Shown: positions 1-8,235 of the stretch, piece by piece
Numbering within the stretch: the first letter of the stretch is position 1
Layout: the number at the start of each line of letters is the position of its first letter
Assembly: GCA_028527945.1 (NCBI GenBank)
Contig: JAQQAK010000223.1
Coordinates: forward strand, 1 to 24,112
Direction of reading: 5' to 3'
Source of the DNA: Spirochaetaceae bacterium
GTDB taxonomy: Bacteria > Spirochaetota > Spirochaetia > UBA9216
DNA: 24,112 nt
Program-made: the position numbers and the translations under genes
The notes under the pieces: model-generated
What the model was told of the DNA's origin: nothing
Database searches by the model: none
Seen by the model: only the letters and a program-made list of their open reading frames with translations

Positions 1-1
1 T

Positions 2-217
2 GAAATATACATTTTTGGATCAGTTTCAAATGGCAATTTTCATGACGGTTCAGATTTAGATATAGCTGTTAAGGGCTTAACATCTCAGAATTTCTTCTCA
101 GTTTATGGAGAACTAATGATGCGTCTTTCAACTCCGGTAGATCTTGTTGATATAACCCTTCAGGAAAGTTTTGGAAAAATGCTTAAATCATCAGGCGAAC
201 TATTACGAGTAGCTTAA
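2..217 (+). CDS. MNT-domain nucleotidyltransferase, antitoxin of a HepT/MNT pair (5' end missing)
   Basis: The frame is open from the window edge to a TAA at 215-217 and gives the last 71 residues of a minimal nucleotidyltransferase. The visible motif is FGSVSNGNFHDGSDLDIAV, the Gly-Ser...Asp-x-Asp signature of the polymerase-beta-like fold, in which the two Asp residues bind the metal. In type VII toxin-antitoxin systems such proteins (MntA) neutralise a HEPN toxin by AMPylating it. The stop codon overlaps the ATG of the downstream HEPN gene by one base (TAATG), so the two are translationally coupled, as expected for such a pair. The true start lies outside the window. Confidence in the family is high; the antitoxin role is inferred from the motif and the neighbour. 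Confidence 0.85.
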   Translation, partial: EIYIFGSVSNGNFHDGSDLDIAVKGLTSQNFFSVYGELMMRLSTPVDLVDITLQESFGKMLKSSGELLRVA

Positions 218-642
218 TGGAGCTAAAAGAACAAATTCTCAATGAGATTTCAAACATCGAAAAAGAATTAAAAATCATTCATCTTCTAAACACAAAAAAT
301 CAGAACAAAGAACTTGATGATATAGAAATACGAGGGGCTTCATTATCTCTCGGCTCATTATATAACGGCATTGAAAGAGTTCTTTCAGATCTGCTAAAAA
401 GTCAGGGAATCTCATTGACAAATAATAGCTCTTGGCACACTATGATTCTTAACGAATCTCTTAAAAGAGAAGTTATAAGCAAGGCGACCTTCAACGAGTT
501 GAAAGGATTTCTTGCTTTTCGCCATTTTGTACGCCACGCGTACAGCTTTGAAATAGATTCCGATACAATAACTAATATTATTTCTAAAGCACCTGATATT
601 ATCAAACAATTCATAAATGAAATACTTGTATGTCTGAATTAA
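217..642 (+). CDS. HepT-like HEPN-domain toxin (ribonuclease)
   Basis: This 141-residue, mostly helical protein has the HEPN active-site pattern R-x4-H at R102-H107, in the segment FRHFVRHAYSFEID. That sequence is characteristic of HepT-like ribonuclease domains, and the length fits the family. HepT proteins dimerise and cleave RNA through the R-x4-H residues. Their MNT partner blocks them by adding AMP to a tyrosine near the motif; Tyr109, just after H107, is a plausible target. The start overlaps the stop of the upstream nucleotidyltransferase by one base. The pair is a complete two-gene cassette apart from the missing 5' end of the first gene, and probably stabilises a genomic island or defends against phage. 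Confidence 0.82.
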   Translation: MELKEQILNEISNIEKELKIIHLLNTKNQNKELDDIEIRGASLSLGSLYNGIERVLSDLLKSQGISLTNNSSWHTMILNESLKREVISKATFNELKGFLAFRHFVRHAYSFEIDSDTITNIISKAPDIIKQFINEILVCLN

Positions 643-1028
643 GATATTATCACATTTAATATCACGGCGGCTTTTAAGCCTGTACCCAAAAACATAATCC
701 GTCAAGGCTAAACCCTTAGGGTGGCTTTGCTTTCCTTGAGCAGAACTGTTTCGTTTCAACAAAATTCATATCATGGTTAAATTCCTCCTAGAAGTTCAAG
801 GAACAACAAAGTAAGGTGATAATTGCTTTTTTATAGCAACTCTTTTCAGCTTATGTGTAAGAATATAGTGACAGAAAAAAAGTCTTTTATCCGTTTACTA
901 ATATTTCATGATATCACATGATACTATAAGAATTGACAATTACTTATTAAACCTATATACAGTATATAGTTATTAACGCTAATGATATTTTATAATATCT
1001 TCTGAAAAGCTATAAAGGCCCTCTGGGG

Positions 1029-1064
1029 GACTTGGAGTCGGCAGTTCAAATCTGCCCAGCACGA
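1029..1064 (+). other. 3' fragment of a class II-like tRNA (possible attachment-site remnant)
   Basis: A 4-bp hairpin GACT-TGG-AGTC (1029-1039) resembles a long variable arm. A perfect T-arm follows directly: GGCAG-TTCAAAT-CTGCC, 1040-1056. Then come seven bases CAGCACG that would form the 3' acceptor strand, and a discriminator A at 1064. No CCA is encoded. The matching 5' acceptor strand (CGTGCTG or a wobble form) is absent from the preceding 120 bases, so this is not an intact tRNA. 3' tRNA fragments of this kind are often left at the borders of integrated elements, which fits the nearby toxin-antitoxin pair and decayed gene. It could also be the end of another structured RNA. Confidence 0.4.
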
Positions 1065-1065
1065 T

Positions 1066-1105
1066 AAAAATAACCGTGCAGATTTATCTGTGCGGTTATT
1101 TTTTT
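1066..1105 (+). terminator. Rho-independent terminator after the tRNA-like fragment
   Basis: A long stem pairs AAAAATAACCGTGCAGAT with ATCTGTGCGGTTATTTTT. Two G-U pairs and a very short loop complete it, and a run of T follows. It lies two bases beyond the tRNA-like 3' end, as for a transcribed tRNA. Confidence 0.8.
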
Positions 1106-1384
1106 CTTTTAAAGAGTATGAAGTGAGGACCAAGGGAGCTGGATGATACGGTGACCAGAGTTTCAATTTACTCAACTATACAAGAACCTTCTTTTTCACA
1201 TGTCAAAGTAGCGATAATTTCACAACAAAAATCTTTAATCAAATTTTGGGAAGTATACTTTACAGTGCACAGTCCTTCTCCCTATGTCATTGTAGTTTTC
1301 TTCTGAGGCTCTTCTACTTAAAAAACTTGACTTTCTTCTATATATTATTTAATCTATATAAAAGAAATAATTTAGGAGAAAACT

Positions 1385-2059
1385 ATGAAGGTATTAAATA
1401 TATTATTATTGGCAGTTTTTATAACTTTTCCGCTTTTAGCTGCCGGAGCACAGGAAGAGGATACTGTTGGAATATCTGGAACCATTGATGGTGGACTACG
1501 TCTTCTTAAGGTTGAAAGCAGCAATGGGGATCTTGAATATACAATTTATCGTGGCGACTACATAGTTTTCGATTTTGAAGACGGCAGAAGTCATGATTTT
1601 AAAGTTCCAGAGCTTGAAATAGAAGAAAACATGCCTAAAGCAGAATCAGACAAGCCTTATGTGAAGATGAAAAAAAGCGGTGATTACTCTTTCACTCTTG
1701 GTAACAGGAATGGAGTGTTTCATGTTCTTGAGCTTGTCAATGTACATTACAATGAAGTAACGGTTACTGAAGCAAATAAATTGCTAAAAAATGTAAAACC
1801 AATAATTATTGATGTCCGAACCCGTGGAGAATTTGAGAAGGGGCATATTCCTGGTGCAAGTTTGTTACCGGTTCAGGTCTTTGAAGAAAATTTGGCAACT
1901 CTTGAAGAATATAAGAATGAAAATATCTTACTCTATTGTGCGTCAGGTAACCGAAGTACAGTGGCCTCAAAGATGCTTATAGACGCAGGTTTCACCAAGG
2001 TTTACAACCTCCGTCATGGGTTTCGTGAATGGAAATGGTCCGGTCTACCAGTAGAATAG
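1385..2059 (+). CDS. Exported rhodanese-domain protein
   Basis: This 224-residue protein starts at ATG 1385 behind an AGGAG box (1374-1378). Residues 1-22 look like a signal peptide (hydrophobic core, then LLAAGA before QEED), so the protein is probably periplasmic. Residues 30-120 are beta-rich (GDYIVFDFEDG, SGDYSFTLG) and may be a cupredoxin-like fold, but no copper-binding set is evident. Residues 128-224 are a single rhodanese domain with IIDVRTRGEFEKGHIPGA (Asp143) and the catalytic loop CASGNRS with Cys185. Such domains carry persulfide sulfur or act in thiol chemistry. It appears monocistronic, with no link in sequence to the catabolic cluster. The rhodanese call is firm; the N-terminal fold is a guess. 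Confidence 0.85.
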   Translation: MKVLNILLLAVFITFPLLAAGAQEEDTVGISGTIDGGLRLLKVESSNGDLEYTIYRGDYIVFDFEDGRSHDFKVPELEIEENMPKAESDKPYVKMKKSGDYSFTLGNRNGVFHVLELVNVHYNEVTVTEANKLLKNVKPIIIDVRTRGEFEKGHIPGASLLPVQVFEENLATLEEYKNENILLYCASGNRSTVASKMLIDAGFTKVYNLRHGFREWKWSGLPVE

Positions 2060-2443
2060 CCAGCTCTGCTCAGGAGTATAGTTAGTTCTTCTGAAGTCTT
2101 TAAAAATCCAGAGCAAATACTGAAGTGTTGCTGTGTGTAGTCTATACTGAGACTTAAAAGTACTTAGTCTTTAGATGAGGTTTAATTCTCCCGAGTTCAA
2201 GTCTGAGAAGCTACACAAAGAGGAAATAAGGAGTAGGGATATAAAAATGAGGTAACCTAGGGTAAAATATTTTTAACCACAAAAACAAACCAAAGGAGCC
2301 TCCCGGACGAATAATAACTAAAATCATAAGCGACTGTATAGCACGTTAAGGCATATTTTTATCATATAAAGCAAACATTTTATAAATACCAGAGAATTTC
2401 ATATTATATTATTTTCACCGTAATTTCGGGAATAAGATAGAAA
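2060..2443. other. Non-coding stretch, nothing recognised
   Basis: About 380 bases of AT-rich sequence lie between the rhodanese gene and the decayed gene. I see no reading frame with coding character, no RNA gene and no strong hairpin here. Confidence 0.4.
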
Positions 2444-3011
2444 ATGAATAAAAACATAGAAATATAAAAAGCCAGCTCCATGAAAGAGAAAAAGAACTTG
2501 ATGCCCTATATAAACTATCTGCGCTATTTACTGAGCCAGAATTGTCAGCGGAAGAGATTATAAAAAGAACCGGAGAGATCCTTTAAGAAGTAATGCAGTT
2601 TGAGAATTATGCTGAGCTTCGAATATTTATATCCAACCTCTACTTATTTACTAAAAGATTGGGAACGCTATGATGTCTCTCGCTATACTGATATAGGCTG
2701 TGTCAGTCTTGAAGAAGGAAGGCGAACCTTTCCTGTTAGTGAACACGAATGAAAATGGAATAAAATAAAAGAGTATTTTGAGTTTTTGACCAATAAGGAT
2801 TCTATGGAAAATGCTGTTTTTCTTTTTCATGTGCTACCCTATAATTCAGCCCTTGAGCTGGCTACATATCGATGATGTAGTTACAGAGCATGTGAAAAAG
2901 ATGTTCTCACATTAATTCACATAAATATGGAATCTCCTGAAAGTTCTGAACTTATTACTATATAGTCTGCCTTCTTTTTTGCCGAAAGAATAAATAATCT
3001 ATGTTTAGGAG
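2444..3011 (+). pseudogene. Decayed gene of unknown function
   Basis: An ATG at 2444 opens only seven codons. A frame shift near 2460 then leads into a coding-like stretch reading ELDALYKLSALFTEPELSAE, which ends at a stop at 2584. A second shift near 2625 moves to the frame of WERYDVSRYTDIGC (from about 2640). That frame continues with good coding character, such as KIKEYFEFLTNKDSMENAVF and LTLIHINMESPESSEL, to about 3011. In-frame stops interrupt it at 2750, 2873 and 2963. Put together, this was a protein of roughly 180 residues starting with a coiled-coil-like segment. I do not recognise the family. The frame shifts and four stops make loss of function very likely; one or two could be sequencing errors, but not all. 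Confidence 0.6.
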
Positions 3012-3017
3012 TAACAA

Positions 3018-3545
3018 ATGAAGAAGTTTTTTTTTATTCTTGTTTTATTTTCATCAACCATAGCTATGAGCTTGTCCGCTTCGCCGCTTATTCCGTTTAA
3101 AATGGGTGTTGTATTTCCTAATTACGATAATGCTTACCTTGTTGTAAATTCTGGAGCTTATATCCCGTTACAGGATAATCTGGAATTTTCTATTGCAGGT
3201 GCATTCGGAATAAGAACAGAAACCACCTCATATAATAATGTCAACGCTTATTTTTATATACCTATAGATTTGGGTGTTACTTTTCTTTTTCCTATTCCCG
3301 CAAACTTTACGATAATTAGCGGTGTTGGATTATCTTCTCAATTCTTGTTTGATGATAATTTTTATTATCATCTCGGTCCTTATCTTAAAGTAGGCATGCG
3401 TTATAGATTGCATCCAAATATGCAGCTTTCATTAGAAGCAAAACAGGATTTAACATTCGGGCCATCAGAGTGGATTAATACTTCAACACAGATTTCAGCC
3501 GGAATTGTTTTTAATTTTGATTCAACTGATGAAACCATTGATTAA
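3018..3545 (+). CDS. Small exported beta-barrel-like protein, probably outer membrane
   Basis: This 175-residue protein starts at ATG 3018 behind AGGAG. Residues 1-21 form a signal peptide (MKKFFFILVLFSS..., cleavage probably after SLSA). The rest consists of alternating hydrophobic and polar strands separated by short turns, such as LEFSIAGAFGIRTE, FYIPIDLGVTFLF, FTIISGVGLSSQF, YLKVGMRYRL and MQLSLEAKQDLTF. It finishes with a strand close to the C-terminus (STQISAGIVFNF). This is the look of an eight-strand outer-membrane barrel and argues for a diderm host. The exact function is not visible. It ends 350 bases before the first catabolic gene and is probably unrelated to it. Confidence 0.65.
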   Translation: MKKFFFILVLFSSTIAMSLSASPLIPFKMGVVFPNYDNAYLVVNSGAYIPLQDNLEFSIAGAFGIRTETTSYNNVNAYFYIPIDLGVTFLFPIPANFTIISGVGLSSQFLFDDNFYYHLGPYLKVGMRYRLHPNMQLSLEAKQDLTFGPSEWINTSTQISAGIVFNFDSTDETID

Positions 3546-3895
3546 TAAACTTTATTTTTAAAATTTTTGCTTTTAAATTTACGCATACATGTTAATTTGT
3601 ATGCGCAAATGAAGCAATTTTGCTTATTTTTGTTAAAAATCCTATATAAAAATATCATTTTATGCGTAAGAATTACTTCAATCTGTTATATTTGACATAT
3701 ATATGAGTTTGAGAGCGGTAAAATATCGTAAGATTATTTGTATTTTGTTAAAAAATTGGGCTTTACTTCAAAAAACCTTTTAAGCTATCAATTTTACACC
3801 TTTATATATCAATAGTTTACATTATTGTTGACGGTTCATGTTTACTGAAATAGTATATTTCTAAATGGTACAGTATTTTATTTAGGAGGAACGGT
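3546..3895 (+). other. Intergenic region upstream of the first dehydratase gene
   Basis: No gene is seen. An imperfect inverted repeat, TTACGCATACA / TGTATGCGCAA (3579-3608), lies 34 bases after the barrel gene. It may end that transcript, although no T-run follows. The right end holds the promoter listed separately. GTTTAC occurs as a direct repeat at 3815-3820 and 3840-3845, flanking the -35 region. Confidence 0.5.
3828..3861 (+). promoter_or_regulatory. Promoter of the first 4HBD-like gene
   Basis: TTGACG (3828-3833), a 17-base spacer and TAGTAT (3851-3856) form a good sigma-70-like promoter. A small palindrome, GAAAT-AGTAT-ATTTC (3847-3861), covers the -10 box and could be an operator. 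The -35 box is part of a TTGACGGTTCATG motif that recurs in the locus. Confidence 0.55.
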
Positions 3896-5467
3896 ATGGC
3901 GATAGGTACATATGAAGAATATAAAGAACGTCTACTAAAGATGAAGCCAAATGTATATATCGATGGAAAAAAAGTCGATAGATCCGGCGATTGGATTGAT
4001 GGTGGTTGCTATGTTATGAAACAAACATACGATTACGAAAATGATCCTGAGTACGAAGATCTTTGTACAGCAACATCACATTTAACTGGTAAGAAAATTA
4101 GTAGATGGACACATATACATAGAACACAGGATGACTTGTTTAAAAAGCAGCTTATGACAAGAGTTATGTGTCATAGAGTAGGTGGATGTACACAGAGATG
4201 TATGGGAACAGACGCTCTTAACGCCCTTGCAGTTGTTACTTATGATGTCGATGCAGCTTGTGGAACAAAATACCATGAGAGATTCAATAAATATCTTGAA
4301 TATTCTCAGGAAAATGACCTTGTAGCAAACTGTGCTCAGACAGATGTTAAAGGATCAAGAAATCCAAAATATAAAAGAGCTCACATGCAGCCGGATCCAG
4401 ATCAGTTTGTTAGAATTGTTAAAACTGATGTAGACGGTATTGGCGTTGATGGAAAACCTTGTAAAGGTGTTATTGTTCGTGGAGCAAAGATCTGTAATTC
4501 AAACGCACCATATGTAGATGAGATTATTGTTACTCCTACAAAGTTTATGGGACGCGGAGATGAAGCTTATGCTGTAGCTTTTGCTATTCCTGGAGACTGG
4601 GACGGTGTTAAGTTAATGGCTTTACCTGGTAAACACCATAAAAGAAAGCATATCGAAGCACCTTTCGCAAATGTAGGTGACGTTGAATCTTTAACAATCT
4701 TTGATGATACTTTTATTCCTGAAGACAGGCTCTTTATGAATGGTTTTGAGCATCCAGATGTACTTCAATATGCTGGTTACTTAGCTCTTATGTTTGCACA
4801 CTTTCATAGACATTCATATACAGGATGTAAGGCAGCTGTTTCAGAAGTATTTGCAGCTCAGGCAGCTCTTGTTGCTGATGTAAATGACATTGCTAAAGAG
4901 CATCATGTTAGAGAGAAAATCTGTGATATCATCACAACAGCAGAACTTGTATTTGCAGCAGGTCAGGCAGCAGCACTTCGTGCTATTGAATTTCCTAATG
5001 GTTCATGGGTTCCTGATGAGATTCTTACAAACGCAGGACGAAAACTTGCGGGAGAAAAAATCTACCACGAATATGAAACACTTGCAGACCTTACAGGTGG
5101 TGTTGCGGCATCTCTTCCAACTGAAGAATCATTTTACGCACCTGAGACTTGTGATCTCTGTAACAAATATTTAGTAAGAAATCCTGAGTACTCAGCAGAA
5201 GATACTCACAGAGTTATGAGAATGATGGAAAATAAACTTTGTGATGCTTTTGAAGGTGCAATGGCCGTTGCTGGTGTACATGGAGGTGGCTCTCCATTGA
5301 TGGAAACCATTACAATGATGAGCCGCTATGATCTTGAGCCTTTGAAAGAAATGGCTAAATTTTTAGCGGGTGTTCCTGGAGCAAAAATGCCACGATATGA
5401 GAGAGCAACAGCTACTCCTCGTGCTATGCTTGAAAGGTTCCGAAAAACTGAAGTGAATAAAAAGTAA
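3896..5467 (+). CDS. 4-hydroxybutyryl-CoA dehydratase-like [4Fe-4S]/flavin enzyme, copy 1
   Basis: This 523-residue protein of the HpaB/4-hydroxyphenylacetate hydroxylase family belongs to the 4-hydroxybutyryl-CoA dehydratase (4HBD) branch. All four known cluster ligands are in place: Cys98 and Cys102 (RVGGCTQRCMGTDALNAL), and His304 and Cys311 (HFHRHSYTGCKA). The active-site Tyr308, Lys312 and Gln100 also match 4HBD. This makes a radical dehydratase or isomerase more likely than an oxygen-using hydroxylase. The glutamate of 4HBD (Glu455, by memory of its ESxHGAGSP segment) is replaced by Ala459 in AGVHGGGSP, so the natural substrate is probably not 4-hydroxybutyryl-CoA. A short insert near residues 180-190 distinguishes it from copy 2. 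The start has a strong AGGAGG box, and a strong terminator follows. It is transcribed alone, ahead of the chemoreceptor gene. Confidence 0.85.
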   Translation: MAIGTYEEYKERLLKMKPNVYIDGKKVDRSGDWIDGGCYVMKQTYDYENDPEYEDLCTATSHLTGKKISRWTHIHRTQDDLFKKQLMTRVMCHRVGGCTQRCMGTDALNALAVVTYDVDAACGTKYHERFNKYLEYSQENDLVANCAQTDVKGSRNPKYKRAHMQPDPDQFVRIVKTDVDGIGVDGKPCKGVIVRGAKICNSNAPYVDEIIVTPTKFMGRGDEAYAVAFAIPGDWDGVKLMALPGKHHKRKHIEAPFANVGDVESLTIFDDTFIPEDRLFMNGFEHPDVLQYAGYLALMFAHFHRHSYTGCKAAVSEVFAAQAALVADVNDIAKEHHVREKICDIITTAELVFAAGQAAALRAIEFPNGSWVPDEILTNAGRKLAGEKIYHEYETLADLTGGVAASLPTEESFYAPETCDLCNKYLVRNPEYSAEDTHRVMRMMENKLCDAFEGAMAVAGVHGGGSPLMETITMMSRYDLEPLKEMAKFLAGVPGAKMPRYERATATPRAMLERFRKTEVNKK

Positions 5468-5504
5468 GAAGCTATCCCTTCTAAGGTTCTTATTTTGTGT
5501 TATT

Positions 5505-5553
5505 ATAGAGGTCGTAATATTCTTGTTAAGAATTTGCGGCCTCTATTTTTTTT
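5505..5553 (+). terminator. Terminator of the first dehydratase gene
   Basis: ATAGAGGTCG pairs with CGGCCTCTAT, with an inner ATTCTT-GTT-AAGAAT hairpin and eight T after the stem. The T-run abuts the AGGAGA ribosome binding site of the chemoreceptor gene. That gene is therefore read only by leakage through this structure or from a promoter inside it. Confidence 0.85.
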
Positions 5554-5565
5554 AGGAGATAGATT

Positions 5566-7188
5566 ATGAAAAGGGCATCTGTAAAACTATTCATAGTAAT
5601 TATTATCTTTATATTATCAGCAATACAATTTTTTATTCCTACAGGAATTGTTGTAAAAGTACTTGTTTCTCTGGTTACAAGTTTTGTTGCTGCATATTTA
5701 ATTATTAAGATTACTATGAAAAATAATGAAAAAGTAAAGAACAATGCAAAAAGTGAATTTATTAATGATTTAAATGTTCTGTTTACAGATAGCAGAAATT
5801 CACTAGGAAGTGTAAAAGTTATTGAGGAAGTCGTTAAGGATCATTCAGATGATGGAATGAAAATTGCTGATGGAATCATTAGGGACGTTACAGGAATTCT
5901 GGACGAAATGCAAATCTTGAAAGATCAGATAGAGGGGGTTAGTTCAGCTACTTCTCAAATACTATCTATTATTGATGAGTTTATACGTCACACAAATGAT
6001 CAGACTGAGTCTGTAGGCCGTGCATCTATTGCTGCTGAACATATGGCGCAAAGCATTAAAAAGATATCTGATATTTCTACAACTCAAATAGAAGTACAAG
6101 CTTCATTAAGAGAAAAGGTTTCAAGTGGACAGCAAAAGATAAAGAAGTCAAATTTGATGATTGAAGAGATCTCGAATAAAGTTAATGATATTATGGATAT
6201 AACCACTGTTATTAATGATATTGCATCTCAGACAAATCTTTTGGCTTTTAATGCTGCAGTTGAAGCTGCTCATGCTGGAGCTCAGGGGGCAGGGTTTTCT
6301 GTTGTCGCGCAGGAGATACGTAAGCTTGCGGAATCTTCTTCTTTAAACTCAACTTCTATTCAGAATAATCTTGAAAGTGTTAAGAAAAGTACTGAAGAAT
6401 TAATTTTAACAAGTAATGAGAATGAATTAGCGTTGAATGATATTTCAACAAATGTTGATGATTTTGTCAGCGCTTTTAATGATATACGCGAAGGGACAGT
6501 TGGTGCTGTAGAACATAGCAATAAAATTGAAGAATCATCAGATGAATTAACTTTAAGTTGTGAAAAAATAACAACAGGGGCAGGTGAGGTTAAGGTAAGT
6601 TCAAATAATATTAATATGTCAATGCTTACAATAAAAGATTCTTATTTGCGTCTTAGTAATGAAGTAAGTGTAATAAACTCAAGAGCTGAAGATATAATAA
6701 GAACACTGAATGATACTATAAGTATGATTGATTGGAATGATAACAACTTTGCTGATGTAAAAAATAACCTTCAGGATTTTAAGATCATTCCAGATATAAA
6801 TGTTTCTGGCTATAATAAACTTAATTATGAATTAATGACACTTATTTTTGATTTATTAAAATGGGTGAAAATAACTGGTGCCGCAATAAGAGGAATGGTT
6901 GCTCCTGATGAAGGTGGTACAATTGACAGTGTTAAGGCTGCTGATTATGAGAATTGCGGTGTCGGAAAATGGCTAAAAGAGAATGGGCAAGATAGTATTA
7001 GTAAGGCTTCGAGAAATAAAATATATAATGAACATAAACTCTTTCATGAATTAATAGTTCTTACAGACAAAAATATAAAGACAAAAGGTTTTGAAGACGC
7101 TTTTGCTGCTTTTAGACAAGTAAGAGAGTCATATGCAAAGATTGTAATACTATTGATAGAGGCCGTTAAAGAACAGAGACCTGAGTGA
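5566..7188 (+). CDS. Methyl-accepting chemotaxis protein without a periplasmic sensor, with C-terminal CZB-like domain
   Basis: This 540-residue chemoreceptor has two membrane segments close together (about residues 7-24 and 30-48) with almost no loop between them, so it has no periplasmic ligand domain. A long coiled coil follows. The signalling tip is near residues 216-260 (IASQTNLLAFNAAVEAAHAG, then GFSVVAQEIRKLAE); the EAAHAG form is common in spirochaetes. Residues 420-535 resemble the zinc-binding CZB domain, with Cys464 in NCGVGKWL and His490/His494 in NEHKLFHEL. The first zinc histidine (H-x-x-W) is Leu430 here. CZB domains sense zinc or oxidants in the cytoplasm. The gene lies between two 4HBD-like genes and converges on the LysR gene with a 9-base gap, which suggests taxis tied to the metabolism of the cluster substrate. 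Confidence 0.9.
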   Translation: MKRASVKLFIVIIIFILSAIQFFIPTGIVVKVLVSLVTSFVAAYLIIKITMKNNEKVKNNAKSEFINDLNVLFTDSRNSLGSVKVIEEVVKDHSDDGMKIADGIIRDVTGILDEMQILKDQIEGVSSATSQILSIIDEFIRHTNDQTESVGRASIAAEHMAQSIKKISDISTTQIEVQASLREKVSSGQQKIKKSNLMIEEISNKVNDIMDITTVINDIASQTNLLAFNAAVEAAHAGAQGAGFSVVAQEIRKLAESSSLNSTSIQNNLESVKKSTEELILTSNENELALNDISTNVDDFVSAFNDIREGTVGAVEHSNKIEESSDELTLSCEKITTGAGEVKVSSNNINMSMLTIKDSYLRLSNEVSVINSRAEDIIRTLNDTISMIDWNDNNFADVKNNLQDFKIIPDINVSGYNKLNYELMTLIFDLLKWVKITGAAIRGMVAPDEGGTIDSVKAADYENCGVGKWLKENGQDSISKASRNKIYNEHKLFHELIVLTDKNIKTKGFEDAFAAFRQVRESYAKIVILLIEAVKEQRPE

Positions 7189-7197
7189 GTTAGGCTG

Positions 7198-8109
7198 TTA
7201 ATTCTTGATTGTTGTTATTTCGTTGGAAGAACCATTTGATAATACTATATTTAGAAATGCTGCGCTTAAGTCTGTAAGATGGTCTTTATTCCAGGCTATT
7301 AAAGAGTTCATCGTATGAATTTCAGGTAAAGATAAAAATTTGATACGTGGATTGTTATAAAGGAAACAACCTTTATCTAAAGCTGATATTCCTAACCCTG
7401 CCTCAACCCATAGCGCCAGAGTTCTTAGACTTGGCGCAAACTTTAAATTAGGACTGAAACCAGCTTCACTGCAGGACTCCGTAAGGCGTGCTACAACATC
7501 ATTACTTACATCAGGAGATAATGTAATATAGGTTTCATCAGTAAAATCAGATAGTCTTAATGTTTGCTTGTCGGCTTTTGGATGGTTTGAAGGAATCGCA
7601 AGGTAGTTTTTTGTTTTTTCCATCACTTTATGCGCAATGTTGGGGTATTTATCAATATCAAATTCTAGTGTGAAGCAGATATCCACCTGTTTTTCTTCAA
7701 GTTTATGTAGTAACTCTCTAAGTTTGTATTGCTCAACTCTAACTGAAATATCTGGATATTTTTCTGTTAAGGTTGAAATAGCTTCAGAACATCTTGGACT
7801 TATACTTCTGTCTTCAAGATAACCTATTGTTAAAGTTTTAGTAGCATTCTCATTGGCTATGTTTACATCTGTGATAAGTTTTTCATAGTCTTTGCTGATA
7901 GTTTTTAGACCTTTTAAGAAAACCTTGCCTGGTTCAGATAGAAATACCCTTTTTTTCATCCTTAAAAATAGTTGCACATTTATTTCAGCTTCAAGAGATG
8001 CTATTTGTTTGCTTAAAGCGGGTTGAGATAGTTTTAGGTTATTTGCAGCCTCTGTGAAATTTAGACATTTAGCAGCTTCCATAAAACATTGTATCTGCGA
8101 GATTTTCAA
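7198..8109 (-). CDS. LysR-family transcriptional regulator
   Basis: This 303-residue protein has an N-terminal winged helix-turn-helix (residues 1-60: FTEAANNLKLSQPALSKQIA, then LEAEINVQLFLR) and a LysR-type effector-binding domain from about residue 88. The start codon is TTG at 8109. An in-frame TAA stands three codons upstream, and the first internal Met is at residue 10, inside the DNA-binding domain, so TTG is the best start. An AGGA box lies 12 bases before it. The gene is downstream of, and on the same strand as, the second 4HBD-like gene. LysR proteins are usually activators that respond to a pathway intermediate, so this is the main candidate regulator of the cluster. Confidence 0.92.
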   Translation of the reverse strand: MKISQIQCFMEAAKCLNFTEAANNLKLSQPALSKQIASLEAEINVQLFLRMKKRVFLSEPGKVFLKGLKTISKDYEKLITDVNIANENATKTLTIGYLEDRSISPRCSEAISTLTEKYPDISVRVEQYKLRELLHKLEEKQVDICFTLEFDIDKYPNIAHKVMEKTKNYLAIPSNHPKADKQTLRLSDFTDETYITLSPDVSNDVVARLTESCSEAGFSPNLKFAPSLRTLALWVEAGLGISALDKGCFLYNNPRIKFLSLPEIHTMNSLIAWNKDHLTDLSAAFLNIVLSNGSSNEITTIKN

Positions 8110-8192
8110 AGATTTTTACCATCCTATTTTGCCGTATAAAAAGTAAATACTGACTGCGATTTGATATTTAGTCAAGATATTTTAGATAAGGG

Positions 8193-8223
8193 TTTACCCG
8201 TCCGGAAACTCCGGACGGGTAAA
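8193..8223. repeat. Perfect 14-bp GC-rich hairpin between dehydratase copy 2 and the LysR gene
   Basis: TTTACCCGTCCGGA pairs perfectly with TCCGGACGGGTAAA across a 3-base loop. No T-run follows on either strand. It may terminate, stabilise or separate the dehydratase and LysR messages. Confidence 0.7.
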
Positions 8224-8235
8224 TGGTACAGCAAA

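Larger units (their letters stand above)
643..1384. other. Non-coding stretch with tRNA-like fragment and terminator
   Basis: No convincing gene is present. The only clear structure is the class II tRNA-like 3' fragment at 1029-1064 and its terminator at 1066-1105, listed separately. The rest is AT-rich and shows no homologous reading frame. A ribosome binding site (AGGAG, 1374-1378) at the right end belongs to the rhodanese gene. Confidence 0.5.

Noticed and set aside
412..762. Open frame on the minus strand opposite the HepT gene
   Set aside because: It is antisense to a clear HEPN gene, has no ribosome binding site and shows no family-like sequence.
990..1175. Minus-strand frame of 61 codons
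   Set aside because: It is the antisense of the tRNA-like fragment and its terminator, a common false ORF.
3896..5467. Calling the HpaB-family proteins 4-hydroxyphenylacetate 3-monooxygenases
   Set aside because: The complete Cys/Cys/His/Cys cluster set belongs to the 4HBD branch, and the setting is anaerobic.
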